Shown: positions 49,168 to 62,151, counted from the stretch's first letter. The stretch: DNA of 64,000 bases from Hormiphora californensis (GCA_020137815.1 CM035350.1:8045151-8109150), one strand, 5' to 3'. Notes: generated by a model from the letters alone, not told the origin. Numbers and translations are program-made.

Positions 49168-50792
49168 ATGTTTTGCTATGAATCCGGACTCGAAAATTAT
49201 GTACCACGAAGAGCATCACCAGACGGATGTAACATCGATGACCCAAAAACATTAAATAACCTAGTACGGGTCAGCAAATTCTACCAACCGAACCCGAAAT
49301 ATTTGGAAACTATTCAGAAAAATGATTTTACAGTTAACATGCGAAAGCAGGTCACCGAGTGGATGTTTGAGGTAAATGTCGATCGAGAACTGGATAAATT
49401 ACGTCATTCTTCATTCATGGGCTCTTGGAATCTTGGAGACTGCCTATCGTTTGAATTCATCTAAAGAATGCTTTTAGTATATCGCAATTTGTCTGTCAGT
49501 CTATCTTCAAATTCCACATATTCCACTGGGAAGCAGGGAAGCCGGGACAGTATTATGATAAGGCCTATCAAAGCACCACAAAATTACATTGTAATAGAAT
49601 TTACGCACTTTTTGAGCCAGGAACTCCTGAAGCCGCTCCCTTCTTATCAGCCACTAATTGGGTGGAAACTGGCCTCACTCTCACATGCGTGTGTTACAAT
49701 CACAGTGATGTTATAGGGATCGAGTTACTCACCCTCACACCCCCTTCTCACCCAGATCTCAGATATCTGTGAAGTGGGTGTTCTGCCGCATGCAGTGAAC
49801 CTCCTGGATCGGTACCTCTCAAAGGAAATCGTAAGTGTGACACGAGTCATAAAGATCATGGAGTTACCACATAGTGTGTAACCGGAATACTGAGGAATAT
49901 AACGTGTTTAAAATACAGAACTGTGTAATAATTCAATGTGTAATCCCTACAGGTTGAGTCGCCAGGTGACGAATTACAACTGATTGGGGCAGTGTGCCTT
50001 TTTGTTGCGAGTAAGCTAAGGGAGAATGAGCCGATCCCAGTTGATAGTCTTATTGAAAATGGCAGATTCAGTTATACCACTCGTCAGATCAGAGTTAGTA
50101 TCGCGATCATAATCCTTCAGGGTCCTCACTCTATCTGTATGCTTGTTAATCTCTCTGTTATTTTCCTCTCCCAGTGTGTGTGTGAGCGGCTCACTGGGGG
50201 TATGGCATGCTTCCTTGTATACAGAGGCATTGAGAGATCCGATGGAGGGGGGAGTGTCTGTACAGGCGAGACAGTGTTGTGTGCATCCGTGTGTGCTCGT
50301 CTGTGTGTTCACCAGGCATGCGGGAAGTGAGAGCTGGGCTCCTTAGAATCTGGGCGAGATTAAGAAACGGGGATGAAAATGAAGAAAAAAGGGAGTTTTG
50401 GGACCAGGAAGCAAAAGGAAAAGAGACATTAGGTCCCCAACCCTCAAAAGTTTTTAAAGTACACTTCTTATGAGGCGGATCTGCATATTTTGAAAACATT
50501 ATATATGTAGAGAGTGAGCGAGAAAGAAACAAGTCACAGAGAGAAGGAGATGGAGACGGAGAGAAAGGGAGTAAGACAAAGAGATCCCGACTACATCTGT
50601 AAAGACTTCCTTTTAATACTACAATAAAGCAATGGAGCTTGGAGTTCGGAACCCTTGTGAAGTTTGAATAGGGTTTGGCCTCATCGGATTGTGAAGTATC
50701 GTTATAATCGTTATAATTCGACTTTCACAGAACGGAGTTTTTTTCCTCTCACACAGACATGCCCTCCCTCTCCTTCTACCTCTCTTTCTATC

Positions 50793-50862
<70 letters not shown>

Positions 50863-51699
50863 GCTCCCCATATCCGGTGCACTGTGTGTGTATATTATAT
50901 CCGTGTGTAGGATATAGTTCAGGGCAATTAGATCCAATCACAGATCTGACAGCCACAAGGTGTATATCATGGGGTGGGTGGGGCTGCATACCAATTGGCC
51001 GCTAAATTGCTCCTTTCTAAACTCCCAACGTGTATGGGGTCTCCCTGGAATGCTGTTGGGCGGCGGGACCCACTTCCTGATGCAGCTCTCTATTGCTATA
51101 TCTCTCTCTCTCTTTCTTTCTCTCCCTATATCCATGCCGCAAGGCCTCTCACTCTCTTTCTTCCTCCGTCTCCCCTCCTCCACCACACGGCGCTTACCCA
51201 CTTATATCTTAGGGAGAAAGAGAGTGAGAGAAACAGGCTGAGAGTTCGGATGAGAATTGAGAAAGAGAGACGACCCGGTAAAGTGAAACGCACGGGGCTA
51301 CCTTAGGGCTTAGAATCTCTAGCAGTACTCAATGTTACATTTGGATGTCTGGTCCCCTTCTTACATCTCCCTCTTTTAAGGGGGGTTCATTTTGGGTTAG
51401 TCAGCTCATAATGACCACCCACAGGGCTGGGATACTGAGAACTGCCCGGCCCGTTCAGCTGGTGTCAATCAGATTACTAATGACCATGCAGTTTTTAGAT
51501 TGATCTTACTAAGAGAGCTAGTTCACACATTGGTTCCCCCAGTGGTGCTATAATAGTAGAGCCCCATCAGCAGATCTGGCAATGGTCCAAAGACTGCATG
51601 GAAGTGTGGTTCACGTGCTCCGGGACAGCCGTAGGGCCCTTTCAATTACCTTGAAAAGAGATGAAGAGAAATGAAAGATACCTTCTCTCTCTCTCTCTT

Positions 51700-51798
<99 letters not shown>

Positions 51799-52676
51799 TC
51801 TCTCTCCATGTGACAGGATAGAAGCTGCAGAGTTGGCTGCATGAAGTAAGTCACGTGACACATGAAAAAGTGATGGGTGTCTCATACCCCCTCCATACAA
51901 CCACGCTACTAGTTAGTTCTAACCAGTGATCAGTGATCACCCTTCATTCTTACCATCTGGCATCTTTCCTACCTTCCACCTCTTACTCTTACTTCCATCC
52001 TTCTAGAAACTTCTCTCTTGCTGACACATACCCCTCCGGCATACAGGATCAGGGCGAGATTTCCCTGCTTGTCACCCAATTAACAGCTCCTACTACTCCT
52101 CACAGTATAGCTCCCCTCATGATTTATCCTCAATAGTCATCCCTCCACTATATTTCTTCGGTCTCAGAGTCTTCAGTAGCGGTGGTATAGAGAGGTTTTG
52201 GGAGTGTTGAGCACAAGCTTACAGCCCTAAGGATCTATTACGTGAAACATTACCCACAACCCCTGAAGGCAGTGAGAAGCAGGCAGAAGAAACTTGTTGG
52301 GATGTAATATCCTCTTGGTTTAAAACATTTAGTCGAGATCTAGAAAGGCAGTGGAAAAATGGTGCTTTTGGTTGTCGATTAGATAGGACTGAGGTGGTAT
52401 ACATAAAGGACAGTCAAATAATACCCTTAGCCATGGTGTCTCGATCTATTAAAGAAGGAGAGGGCTAAAGAGGGAGTGCCGGAGTGGGAAAGTGGTAAGA
52501 GGTGGACATTATACCGTTGCCAATTGGACTCCATGGAATTTGGGAAAGTAAAGTGATTTGATTCCCATTTCCCACAACCGTCAATCCCCCAATACAACCG
52601 TGGGAGGCTTCTTTGTTAGTTCTCCCTCGTTCTCTCCCTCTATCTCCCTCTCTCTCATTCCCCCCCCCTCTCTCTC

Positions 52677-52708
<32 letters not shown>

Positions 52709-55700
52709 TCTCTCTTTCCTTCTTTCCCCCTCTCTCCCTCCTTCTCTCTCTTCCTCTTTCTCCTCTTTCCTCCCTCTCTCTCCCTCTCTCTCCCTCTCAT
52801 CCTTCTCCTCTCCTCCCTCTCTCCCTCTCCTCTCTCTCACACCGGGTTTTGTTCCCCCCAAGTGCGAGGGCTTTTTCCCATGGATTGCTGTCACGGACTA
52901 AGGTCGCCTCGCCAATGTGTATTGTGAAACCTAACGCTAATAGCCCAATTAGCCTCTTTCCTCTTCCATCTAGCTCTCCCTTTCTCTCTCCCTATATTTA
53001 CCCAGTTTATCCTCTCTTTTCCCTTCTCTTTTTTCTCTCTCTTACTCCCTCTTCTGCCCCAATTTTCTCACATTATATTACGATTAAATCGGTTTTTAAC
53101 TTTGTTCCACTGTTTTGGTGCTTGTGCGTTGGGGGGGTGCGGGTATCGTTGTTTCCAAAGTTAAGGAGCTGAACCCGAGTAACTGGCTTCTAAAACGTTT
53201 CCGCCCTCATCATGAAGTTCAGTACCTAGCTGCTCACATTGCACTGACCATAATAGCCCTAATCATTTGGGTTTACCGGTGACCGTAAAACCCCTCTTGT
53301 TGGGTGTTTGTTTACCATGTAATCCCCGTGATCTGTTTTCAACCAATCGCTCCTTACAAAATTCGCAAAACAACCCCCATCTTCAGGCCACACAGGTCTG
53401 ATTCAGAGAAGAAAAGGAAGATTCAAATAATCAAAATAATAAAAAGGAATGTTATTGAAATAAATTTAAAACCATACTATGCCAAAAAAATAAAAGAAAT
53501 TAGGGTACTAACCCCTCCTCCATACCTTAAATCGATAGTGTTTACCAGTGAATACAGTGAATACAGATGAATACCGTGAATACAAGCGAAAACGCAGTAA
53601 TGCAAAGCGAATGCAGACGAATACGAAAATAATACGCAGTGAATCCCCCCTGGGTTTTCCCGAGTGAATACCATAATGCGAGGAATACGCAGTGAATAGC
53701 AATATTGGGGATCCTACGAAACTGTTTCGCGTAATACAGAGTGAATACGCAGTGAATCAAGGAATACCTGATACAAGGGGGAATACCATGAAAGCGAGCG
53801 AATACGCAATCATTGTAACTCCACCAGAACTAGAAAGCCGTAAATACGCATGATGAAAAATTTGGGGCATTGTTGCTAAAAAAACCCAAAAAAAAGTGGT
53901 TTTGCTCTCTCTATCCTATCCTATCTCTACTCTCTATCTCCCTCTCTCTATCTCCCTCTCTCCCCCCATCCTCTCTCTCTCTCTCTCTCCTCTCTCTCCC
54001 CTCTCCTCTCTCCTCCCTCTCCTCCTTTTCTCCCCTTTTTTCCCCCTCTTCTCTCCCTCTCTTCTCTCTCCTCTCCTCTTCCCCCTTTCCCCTCTCCTCC
54101 CCCCTCTCCTCTCTTCTCTTCTCTTTCCCTTTCTCCCTCTCTTCTCTGCCCTCGTCCCTCTCTATTTTCCCTCTTCTCAGTCTCTTATCCCTCTGTCTCT
54201 GTCCTGTCTCTGCTCTCTCTCCCTCTCTCTCCCTCTCTCCTTTCTCTCTTTCCTTCTGTCTTTTTTAAAAACTCCCTTTTTTCCCCGGGGGTTTNNNNNN
54301 NNNNNNNNNNNNNNNNNNNNNNNNNNNNNNNNNNNNNNNNNNNNNNNNNNNNNNNNNNNNNNNNNNNNNNNNNNNNNNNNNNNNNNNNNNNNNNATCCGA
54401 ATGATTGTTATGAAAGCACCACAGTGGGTTTTGTAAGCCCCCCCATACAAAGATAGGAAAAATGATATTAGATATGTTAAATGACGGGGTTTTGATTAGG
54501 AGGGGATGGGGAAGGGTTTAAAAATGCATTCAAAAAGGGGAAAGGTATTATATGGCCCCAATCATTCCCCTTTCTTTAAAAACGGGGTTTTGGGAAACCT
54601 TTGAGGGCGCAGATTTGCCACATGAACATGCCCCAATACAGAATTTTTTAGACACGAAACAAGATGAGTTAAGAAATTGCCCACCTAACGGTTTATAAAA
54701 TAATTTTTGCCAGAAACTGTTATTTTATTTATTGTGAGAAACAAAAAAAGGGGGAAAATGACTGGTTGGGGGATTTTCAGGGAATAAGTTTTTTCCCCAG
54801 TTTTTTACAGCTACGCCCCAAAGCTGTGTGACGCCAGTCCCTATTGCCCCTACTGGGGGATGTGATTCAAAAAAGGGGAAAGGGGCCAAAAAAGGGGGGG
54901 AGGGGGGGAAAATGGAAAGGGAAAAAGGGGGGGGGGGAAAAAAAAGGCTTTTAAAAAAACCCCCCCTTAAACAAAACCCCCCCTCTCTTTTTCCCTTTTC
55001 TCTTTCCTATCTCTTTTCTCTTTTCTCTTTCCTCTCCTCCCCATCCTATTCAGGAATTCCACTTTTAGTTCGTGCTACCAAAATTTTCGGGGAAAACATC
55101 ACAGTTCTATCTCAAAACAATTTTTTGGTGAAATTTTTTTTCTCCCCCGGGGATTGTCTGAGTTTTACATGAAGTAATAGTTCTACTAGTAGTTCTACTA
55201 GTTTGGTAGGTCATGGTATGTTTAGGATCGATCACGTGTAACCATGAGTATTGAGTGAGAAAAGGCAGGATAAACAGATAGAGAGGGGGAATAAGCACAG
55301 GGAGAGAGTGTGTTGTAGAGAGAGAGAATTAAAGGGTATACATAAAATAGGGGGCTACAGCTGCACTAGCTGTTTCGCTATATTATAGGGATTGGGATTA
55401 GATTGCAGCATTTCCTCTTTTCACGCTTGCACACACTTTCTCCAATGTGTCACGACCGGGGGACCCATTATAATTCCCTTTTTTTTTTTTTGGTGGCCCG
55501 GAACAATCCAGTTGAAAATAAGGGGGTTACACTAGGGATGTGGGAAAGTCTATCCTGTGAAAAAGACAGGTGTTAAAAAGATGGGATGTGTGTCGTAATA
55601 CTCCTGAATGAGTGGTGGAGGAGAAGAGAGAAAAGGGATGAGAAGTAGAGAGAGGAGGAGTATAACGTAGAAGAGTAGGAACAGAGGAAAAGGAGAGAAG

Positions 55701-55967
55701 AGAGATTATGTGTTGTAACACTGCTGAACGTGGTCAAGAGAGAGGGTGTGATGCTGGTAGAAGGTCCCATTGTCCCCCAGTATATATGTTCTAATAACAG
55801 CTGCCTGATTGTGTAACACGCCCCAGCTGCTGATGTCTGACGAGGAGCTGAGAGAGAGATAACATGTCTAGCGCCGGGGAGGTAACATATTGTTCAGTGA
55901 GAAATATATCGTATATCTGCTATCTTTGATATGAGATCTTCATAACATCATAACTCCAGAGGAATAT

Positions 55968-56066
<99 letters not shown>

Positions 56067-56912
56067 CACTATCTGAGCTATTGTGGAAGAGGAATGCTTT
56101 CCAACTTGGGTGAAATGACAAGAATTATCTTATATTCCAAGAAGATAATACAAACACATCATCTCACTGTATTACAAAATCACAGTCCACACTCCACAGA
56201 TTTATTTGGAATTCAGAGAGAGAGATAGCTCCCAGTATCATAATGATACCCAGCAGGGGGGGGGGGGCTAATTCATAGTTCTCACGCTCACTGGGAGGTC
56301 TAACTAGCACGTTTACCCAATAACGCCTCCCTAGCCTGTAATGAAACACAATCGAACCGACACAATCTGATCTCCACAAATATCATAATCCCTGTAACTT
56401 AATTTCGACAACAAAATATTCGTATAATTAATTAAATGAACCTAAGATATTATCATGACGTTATTTTTCCTAATCAGCCCTCCTCTCTCTCTCTGCAGAT
56501 TACGCGTTTCTACCTCACTCCAGTGCGATGATAGCCACTGCCTGCCTCTTTGATGCCATGTATGCCCTGGGCAGCAAGTTTACTCAACTCAGGGACAGTC
56601 TACCCGAACTAATGGGCGGGTTCATCGAGTTAGATCGGGTAAGAAGGGAGTGATATTGGTTCATGTTTCAATGGAGTGTGAATTAATTCCATGGAACTTG
56701 ATAATTGATAGAAGTTAAACCATCTTAAATTACATGTCTAGATTAACACAAAAGGGTAATGAGAAGGGACCCATTAGTGTTCACATGGACCCTATTGCTG
56801 ATTAGCCAATAATGCACGGGGCAAGCCGTTTTCGAGTTCTTCCTTTTATTCCTTCTGGCTCCAGAAGGGTGTGGTCAGGACAATGGAGAGAGAGAGAGAG
56901 ACAGAAAGAGAG

Positions 56913-57002
<90 letters not shown>

Positions 57003-57696
57003 GTGGTTTCCTATGAACTAGCACACACACTATGTACCCAATAATTGCTGTATGAGTTCCCACTCCCTTCCACACAGCATGCGGTTCAGGTTTTCTTTGT
57101 CCCTGTCGCCCCATTTCATCTCGCCTTCTTCTAAAGAGATAGCTATCTACCTATCTATCTAGGTCAGAGTTGATTGCCCAGCTAGACTGTGTTCATGGGT
57201 TTGAACAAAACAAAGAGTTGATATACCGAACCCTCATAGAGTGCGACTCTTACGACAATAGCATAAAAATGTAGCCACTCGCTTCGCTCCAAGCATCGAT
57301 CTCTCCTTTTCATTTCTGTACCTATCTCTCTTTCTACCTCGTACTATTTATCCCGCCCCTCGTACTATTTATCCACAACACATAAAACACCATAAATCCC
57401 CTAAATGCTACCACATCGGATACCGAATAGCACTGTAAGACGAGGAAAACAGAGTGTAGGTGTGAGAGAGAGACACACATAGAAAGTGGCTAGCATATTA
57501 TATGGCTAGCATGAATAGATGTGCTAAACTCAATTTTCATTCCTCCTTATGAGCTACGAGGTGTGACCTATGTCAATTTCCAAATTGTTCTTACAACACT
57601 CTTCCCCAGGACGAGCTGAAAGTGATTCACACTAAGATACAGAGGTTCCTACAAGCCCGTGCTGATGAGGAGGCCAGAGAGGCAGCGGCTGTTTGA
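49168..57696 (+). CDS. CCND: D-type cyclin, one middle exon not found
   Basis: Exons 49168-49371 (ATG), 49756-49830, 49953-50093, [missing], 56499-56638 and 57610-57696 (TGA). Phases of the first three exons agree, and exon 56499 needs one base from the missing exon. The N-terminus reads MFCYESG, the position of the LxCxE retinoblastoma-binding motif of cyclin D (here MxCxE). The cyclin box follows: 'VNMRKQVTEWMFE', ICEVGVLPHAVNLLDRYLS, then LQLIGAVCLFVASKLRENEP. The second fold is represented by 'FLPHSSAMIATACLFDAMYA' (as in SxxAxAALxxA of cyclin D). It should activate CDK4/6-type kinases in G1. The expected 'W-E...L-x-W' stretch and start of the second cyclin fold (about 60 residues) is absent and may lie in or near the N gap at 54.3 kb. 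Confidence 0.9.
50780..50861. repeat. (CT)n microsatellite
   Basis: Pure CT run in the long cyclin D intron region. Confidence 0.95.
51682..51808. repeat. (CT)n microsatellite
   Basis: CT run with a few interruptions, cyclin D intron region. Confidence 0.95.
52210..52467 (+). other. Unidentified 85-codon open frame without start
   Basis: Between an upstream TGA and the TAA at 52467 the frame reads AQAYSPKDLLRETLPTTPEG... ...FKTFSRDLERQW... ...MVSRSIKEGEG. Composition looks protein-like (Glu, Lys, Trp), but there is no initiator and no recognised family. It is not part of the cyclin pattern and may be a decayed element or chance. Confidence 0.25.
52637..52845. repeat. Pyrimidine-rich CT/CCT tract
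   Basis: CT with frequent CC interruptions; long ORFs on both strands are artefacts. Confidence 0.92.
53537..53820. repeat. Degenerate 'agtgaatac' tandem
   Basis: 'gaatac' recurs about every 10-15 bases with intervening variants (aatacagtg, aatacgcag). Unit boundaries are blurred. Confidence 0.7.
53908..54262. repeat. Pyrimidine-rich CT/CCT tract beside the assembly gap
   Basis: About 350 bases of CT/CCT ending close to the N run; the repeat probably caused the gap. Confidence 0.92.
54295..54394. other. Assembly gap of exactly 100 N
   Basis: A round number of Ns marks a scaffold join of unknown true length. It lies between cyclin D exons 50093 and 56499, where one exon is missing. The sequence on the right side (54395-55150) is rich in adjoining homopolymers, suggesting poor polishing. 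Confidence 0.97.
55972..56062. repeat. (CT)n microsatellite
   Basis: Nearly pure CT run upstream of cyclin D exon 56499. Confidence 0.95.
56885..57000. repeat. (GA)n microsatellite
   Basis: Pure GA run in the last cyclin D intron. Confidence 0.95.
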
Positions 57697-57924
57697 TGAT
57701 CACCTACCCATTGGACTCTTAAATTGAACAACAACTGTTTAGAGCCTTTGTTTTAAAAAGGATGTGTGTGTGTTTCCCATTTGTTTTTTTTGACATCCCA
57801 TACGTTTTAGGAAAAAAGAACCCATCTCATACAACGTTTTGAGAAAGCTCACTGTTTTTAACGTTCAGATAATATATAGTGCACTGCGTGGTGTGAACCA
57901 CTGTTTTTTACCCCAACTAGAGAC

Positions 57925-57930
57925 ATTAAA
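57925..57930 (+). promoter_or_regulatory. Candidate poly(A) signal ATTAAA of cyclin D
   Basis: The common variant hexamer ATTAAA lies about 230 bases beyond the cyclin D stop codon. No closer AATAAA is seen. Confidence 0.35.
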
Positions 57931-58363
57931 TAGAGGATGGATATAAAGGGTGAGAGAACACCCACATAGGATGTTTCACGTTCTTACTTGATCTATTTAT
58001 ACTACACTTTTCTATTCTGTGTGTTGTCAGTATGTTTGTGTGCAAGTCATATTTGTTATTTGTTATGGAGAGACTCTCTCTCGCGTTATATCTCGACCAA
58101 AAAGCGGGAATCTATCAGCTATAATATCGAAAAAGAGGGCCGAATTATATAGCAGAGGGAGAGAGAGAATTCTATATATGTTTTACGAAAGACTCTGAAA
58201 TTAACACTGTAAAGCTCAATTGTGCTTCATGTGTAGATTTGTTTAAGAAGAATATTGTTAAGAACAGTGTACATGTGTTCATTTCACGTGATCAATGTAC
58301 ATATACATTTTGTTTGGGTGTGGCTGTGTGCTAAGAGCACCGGTGGCCATTGTATAATAGTCC

Positions 58364-58637
58364 GTCATACACATTTTTATATGGAATTTTGTGCTCGTAT
58401 TTTCTGTCAGAATCTGTATAACACGCACGTGAATTTGAGCCGCGGCGCGGCGCATCTGCACGTGCGGGTTTTCAAGAGAGAGTGAGAGACAAACGTACAA
58501 CGTTAATGTGCGTCTCTCTCTTTAATCTCGCACGTGAATTTGAGCCGCGGCGCGGCGCATCTGCACGTGCGGTTCTTCCAGATAGAAATTCCGAATAGAA
58601 ATCCCAGATAGAAATTCCAAATAAAAATGTGTATGAC
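58364..58637. mobile_element. MITE-like element carrying a duplicated CACGTG module
   Basis: GTCATACACATTTTTATATG at the left is mirrored by the right end (ATAAAAATGTGTATGAC), with further 'ggaattt' complementarity. Inside, a 44-bp GC-rich module 'cgcacgtgaatttgagccgc'...'tgcacgtgcgg' occurs twice (about 58423-58467 and 58530-58573), each copy having a CACGTG at both ends. It lies between the convergent cyclin D and DYNC2I2 genes. Confidence 0.75.
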
Positions 58638-59134
58638 GCCGTGTAACATTCACACACAGCCCCACCCCTATAATAGGAATCTCGTGTGTTAAAATATGGA
58701 TGGATTCTTCCCTGTCACAATTTACGCGTATACCCTTGAGTTCTATCTTAAAACCATCAAAAACTGTGTGCTTTTCTGTAAACTGTAACCAAACAATGCC
58801 AATGCTGAATCACTTCACGTACCACGCGCATCACTTCTTGTGGTTAAAGGACCCTATTTCACGCGCGCTCTGTTTAGTAAAGACGCACACATGTGTGTTT
58901 TAGCGCTGACAAGGGAGTGGTCCGTTCCCGACCTTGTTTTTCCAAATCATCAAACATTGACTTAACCAATTACCAAGCACAAATAATGATTATTTACACC
59001 ATTACACAGCACCAACACAATATTGTATTTACATCTGTCCCTTAAAGTTTACACACTAAACACGTATTGATCTTATTCCCACTTCCCAAAAACAGTGTTT
59101 TAAACACAACTACTCCGCAAATTCCCAAATTATG

Positions 59135-62100
59135 TTAGTCGTAAGATGAGGCAGCAATCCTAGATAGCAGCTTCTCCTCTCCCGGCAGTGCTGATACGAG
59201 TCCCTCGCTGAGCCTCCACACTTTAACCGTGCCCTTAGCGTCACCGGTACACAGCAAATCGCCCCTGCAGTTGTGGGTTGTTGACTTTGAGTTAGGGGTG
59301 AGAGCAAGCAACGCGGGAGGGGGATTAAGGGGGATTAAGGGTTCATGCAGTTGACAGCTACCAGAGACAACCCCATTCTCAATTTGTTACCCCATTCTGA
59401 ATTTGTTACCCTATTCTCAATTTTTTACCCTATTCTGAATTTGTTACTTACTCAACAAGTCACTACTCACTAGTGCATGTTACGTGCCCCGAGAGTTGTG
59501 ACCGCATTGCGTCACGTGCAACTGCAGCAAGTCACCGGGGTAGGAAAACACAAAGTTGAGGCAAATACACTGAATTTGTTGAGTAACAAAACTGAACAGG
59601 GTCAGAGACAAAGTGGCGCCATTGCACCAAGATACCCCTATTTTTATTGAGGTCGGGGAAACAATTTGAGGGACTGAGGGTATAATTGATACCCTCCCTT
59701 TATAGTTGATTGATGACATAGCCCAATTCTTCCATCCCACGTGTGCAATGACTCAAGAGCCACCCCTCAAGAGCCGGCAACAAGAGAGAGGGGGAGAGAT
59801 CGTCATGCTATAACAGCTGTCAGACCAATGCTCTGTCAGGGGCTACAATTGTCAGAGCATCGGCCTGACCCTATTCTCATTTCTTTCAAATAAGTAAGCG
59901 AGAACCAAGGTCAAAAAGCATTGGCCTGACAACAATAAGCCGTTTTGATTCTCAACTTGTTATACCTTCTTCCGTTAAAAGCTAGCGTGTAGGCGGGGCT
60001 TCTGTGTGTGTTGGTTGCCAACTGGAGTACAGGAGACACTCTGCTTTTCTAGAGAAGAGAGGGGGGGGAAATATCAAAGAGGGAGGGGAGAATGAAACAC
60101 AGAGAGGGAGGGGTGGAGAAAATAACATCGAGTCATGATAACACGATTACATTCGTTACTCAACCTACATTCGTTACTTAACCTAGGATTACCTTACTCA
60201 ATCTAGGATTATATGCGAGAGAATGTGTACCTTAAGATCGTACACTAGAAGGGCTCCATTGCTTGTTGTTGCTGCAAATACAAGAGGTCGGGCAGTGGAC
60301 CACCGTACCGCGAAGATGTACCCCGCTACTGGTTCCAAGACTTGGAAGGGTTTGGGTTGGAGTGCGTTATAGAGCCGTATAGTGGCATCAGTGCTGGCCG
60401 TTAGGAAGAGGTTCCTGTGCTTCGGGGAGAAATGGGTGTCGTAAACAGGACCACTGTGAGCACTGTATACCAGGGTAACGGGCGACCGGAACTGAACCTT
60501 CACTCCTGCAGGAGGGGAGTTATTAGGGGGTGGATTAGTTGCACGTGCAGGGTGAACACGTGGATTAGTACTAAGCTATCATTACCATCCCTCCCTAGTA
60601 TCCAAAGGGGTGGGCTAATAGAGGGAGAGAGAGAGAGCGCCCTGTGTATAATATGGCGTCAACGTGGCAGTGTGGCACTCTTTTAGTGAGGTTCTCCCTC
60701 CCTTTGATGGGCTAAAGACGGATAAAGCTTTGAACCCAAACTGAGACAATGTCTCTCCCATGTGGTGTATTTTTAGGCACCCCCATGCCAATCCCATAGA
60801 AAACCCCCTTCCCCTTTATTTGGTGTTGGATGGGCGTGTGCTAATAACTTGATGGCTAATGTATTGCTCCAACGAACGGCTCCTTCATAAACACACCTTT
60901 ATCCATAGGCAGCTCGTTTGAAAGGGTGGAGCACTTGAGGACAAGACCACTCTCCGTACCAACTACGAACATTGTTGGGTCCTCCTGAGAGCACGATAAC
61001 GATGTACCTGGAGGGAATGTCATCAAAAAATGGGAACAGATATCTGTGGAATACTAAATCTTTTGAACAATACAACTTAACGCCCCACAAAACTATGAAA
61101 CTACAAATCTGTGGAACTACAGTCGGACCCCGATTTAACGGCCCCCGATTTAGCGGCACCCCGATTTAACGGCAGGATAAATTTCCCCCAAAATTTTTTG
61201 AAATTCTTTTTGAAATTTTTTTTTGAAATTTTTTCTTGAAATTTTTTGAAAAACCACGTCCGAATCGTGTTTCGAATCGGTGCATCTTATTGCATGTCTT
61301 GCCGGTAATTAGACGGTTCAAAACGAACAGATATGTGATCCCCATGAGGCCCATCGAATCACAATTTTGACGCTTGTTAAACTGGCCTCATGGGGATCAC
61401 GTATCGGTTCGTTTGGAACCGTCTAATTAGCGACAGGACGTGCGATAAAATGCACTGATTCGAAACACGATTCGGACGTGGTTGATATACCTTTGAAAAA
61501 TTTTCATAACTTTTTTTGCAAAATTTTACAGAATGATTGTCAATGCTTTGATCGGTGCTCCCCATGAATTTTCAGAGAAAAATATATTTTGAAATTCAAA
61601 TTCTTCCTCACCCCGCTTAAAGTGCCCCAATTCGGCATGGTATCACGTATCGGTTCGTCTAATTAGCAGCAAGACATGCGATAAACGATTCGGACGTGGT
61701 TGATATAGTACCTTAGAAAATTTTTATAACTTATTTTGAAATTATTTTGAAATTAATTTCTTTTTCTAATCAGAAATGATCATGTAATCAATACATGGAC
61801 ATTGCATTTAACACTTAGAGGTGTTTTAGTACAGCATTTTGGACAAAAATAGGGTTTTATGGGCCAAATATGCTCTACCCCGATTTAACGGACACCCCGA
61901 TTTAACGGACAAAACCCTTTCCCCCGAGGGTGCCGTTAAATCGGGGTCCGACTGTATAAATATCGAAGGGGTTTCATTCAGATCTTACCTCCAATATCTG
62001 ATTTTCTGTTAGATGGAGCGGCTGGGTGTGACCGAGGGATGGCACTACCAGTAACAAGAAACGCCTGAGCCAGGGTGAGTTGGGGAGGTTTATAGCGAGA

Positions 62101-62151
62101 TAGTGTTACATCCCATCTCAACACCTTTCCATCCATTGCTACCGTCAACAT
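59135..62151 (-). CDS. DYNC2I2: DYNC2I2 (WDR34), dynein-2 intermediate chain, C-terminal exons (partial 5')
   Basis: Exons in transcript order: 62151-61989, 61007-60897, 60505-60231, 60048-59966, 59264-59135 (TAA); all phases agree. Upstream exons were not found. The product is a WD40-propeller intermediate chain of cytoplasmic dynein-2, which drives retrograde transport inside cilia. Blades visible: MLTVAMDGKVLRWDV, DPTMFVVGTESGLVLKCS, FSPKHRNLFLTASTDATIRL, FAVRWSTARPLVFAATTSNG and LLCTGDAKGTVKVWRLSEGL. 'HRNLFL' and 'FAVRWS..RPLVFAA' match the DYNC2I2 pattern closely, better than DYNC2I1 or axonemal chains. The intron 61008-61988 hosts a pogo-like element. Confidence 0.94.
61120..61954. mobile_element. 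Pogo/Tigger-like non-autonomous element in a DYNC2I2 intron
   Basis: The termini CAGTCGGACCCCGATTTAAC...CCGTTAAATCGGGGTCCGACTG are perfect inverted repeats of about 23 bp flanked by TA (61118-61119, 61955-61956). The terminal CAGT(C/A)G...CCCGATT pattern and TA target site are typical of pogo/Tigger elements. 'ccccgatttaacgg' is repeated next to each end. The interior has a second large inverted repeat (about 61245-61365 with 61381-61485) and no transposase ORF. Confidence 0.9.

Noticed and set aside
51426-51550. 'GWDTENCPARSAGVNQITNDH' open frame as the missing cyclin D exon
   Set aside because: It has an acceptor and a Trp-Asp pair but no cyclin pattern and no donor in phase. The similarity is too weak.
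53150-53285. Open frame with 'HHEVQYLAAHIALTIIALI', considered as a cyclin or membrane exon
   Set aside because: Short, flanked by stops, no splice borders, and no match to the expected cyclin segment.
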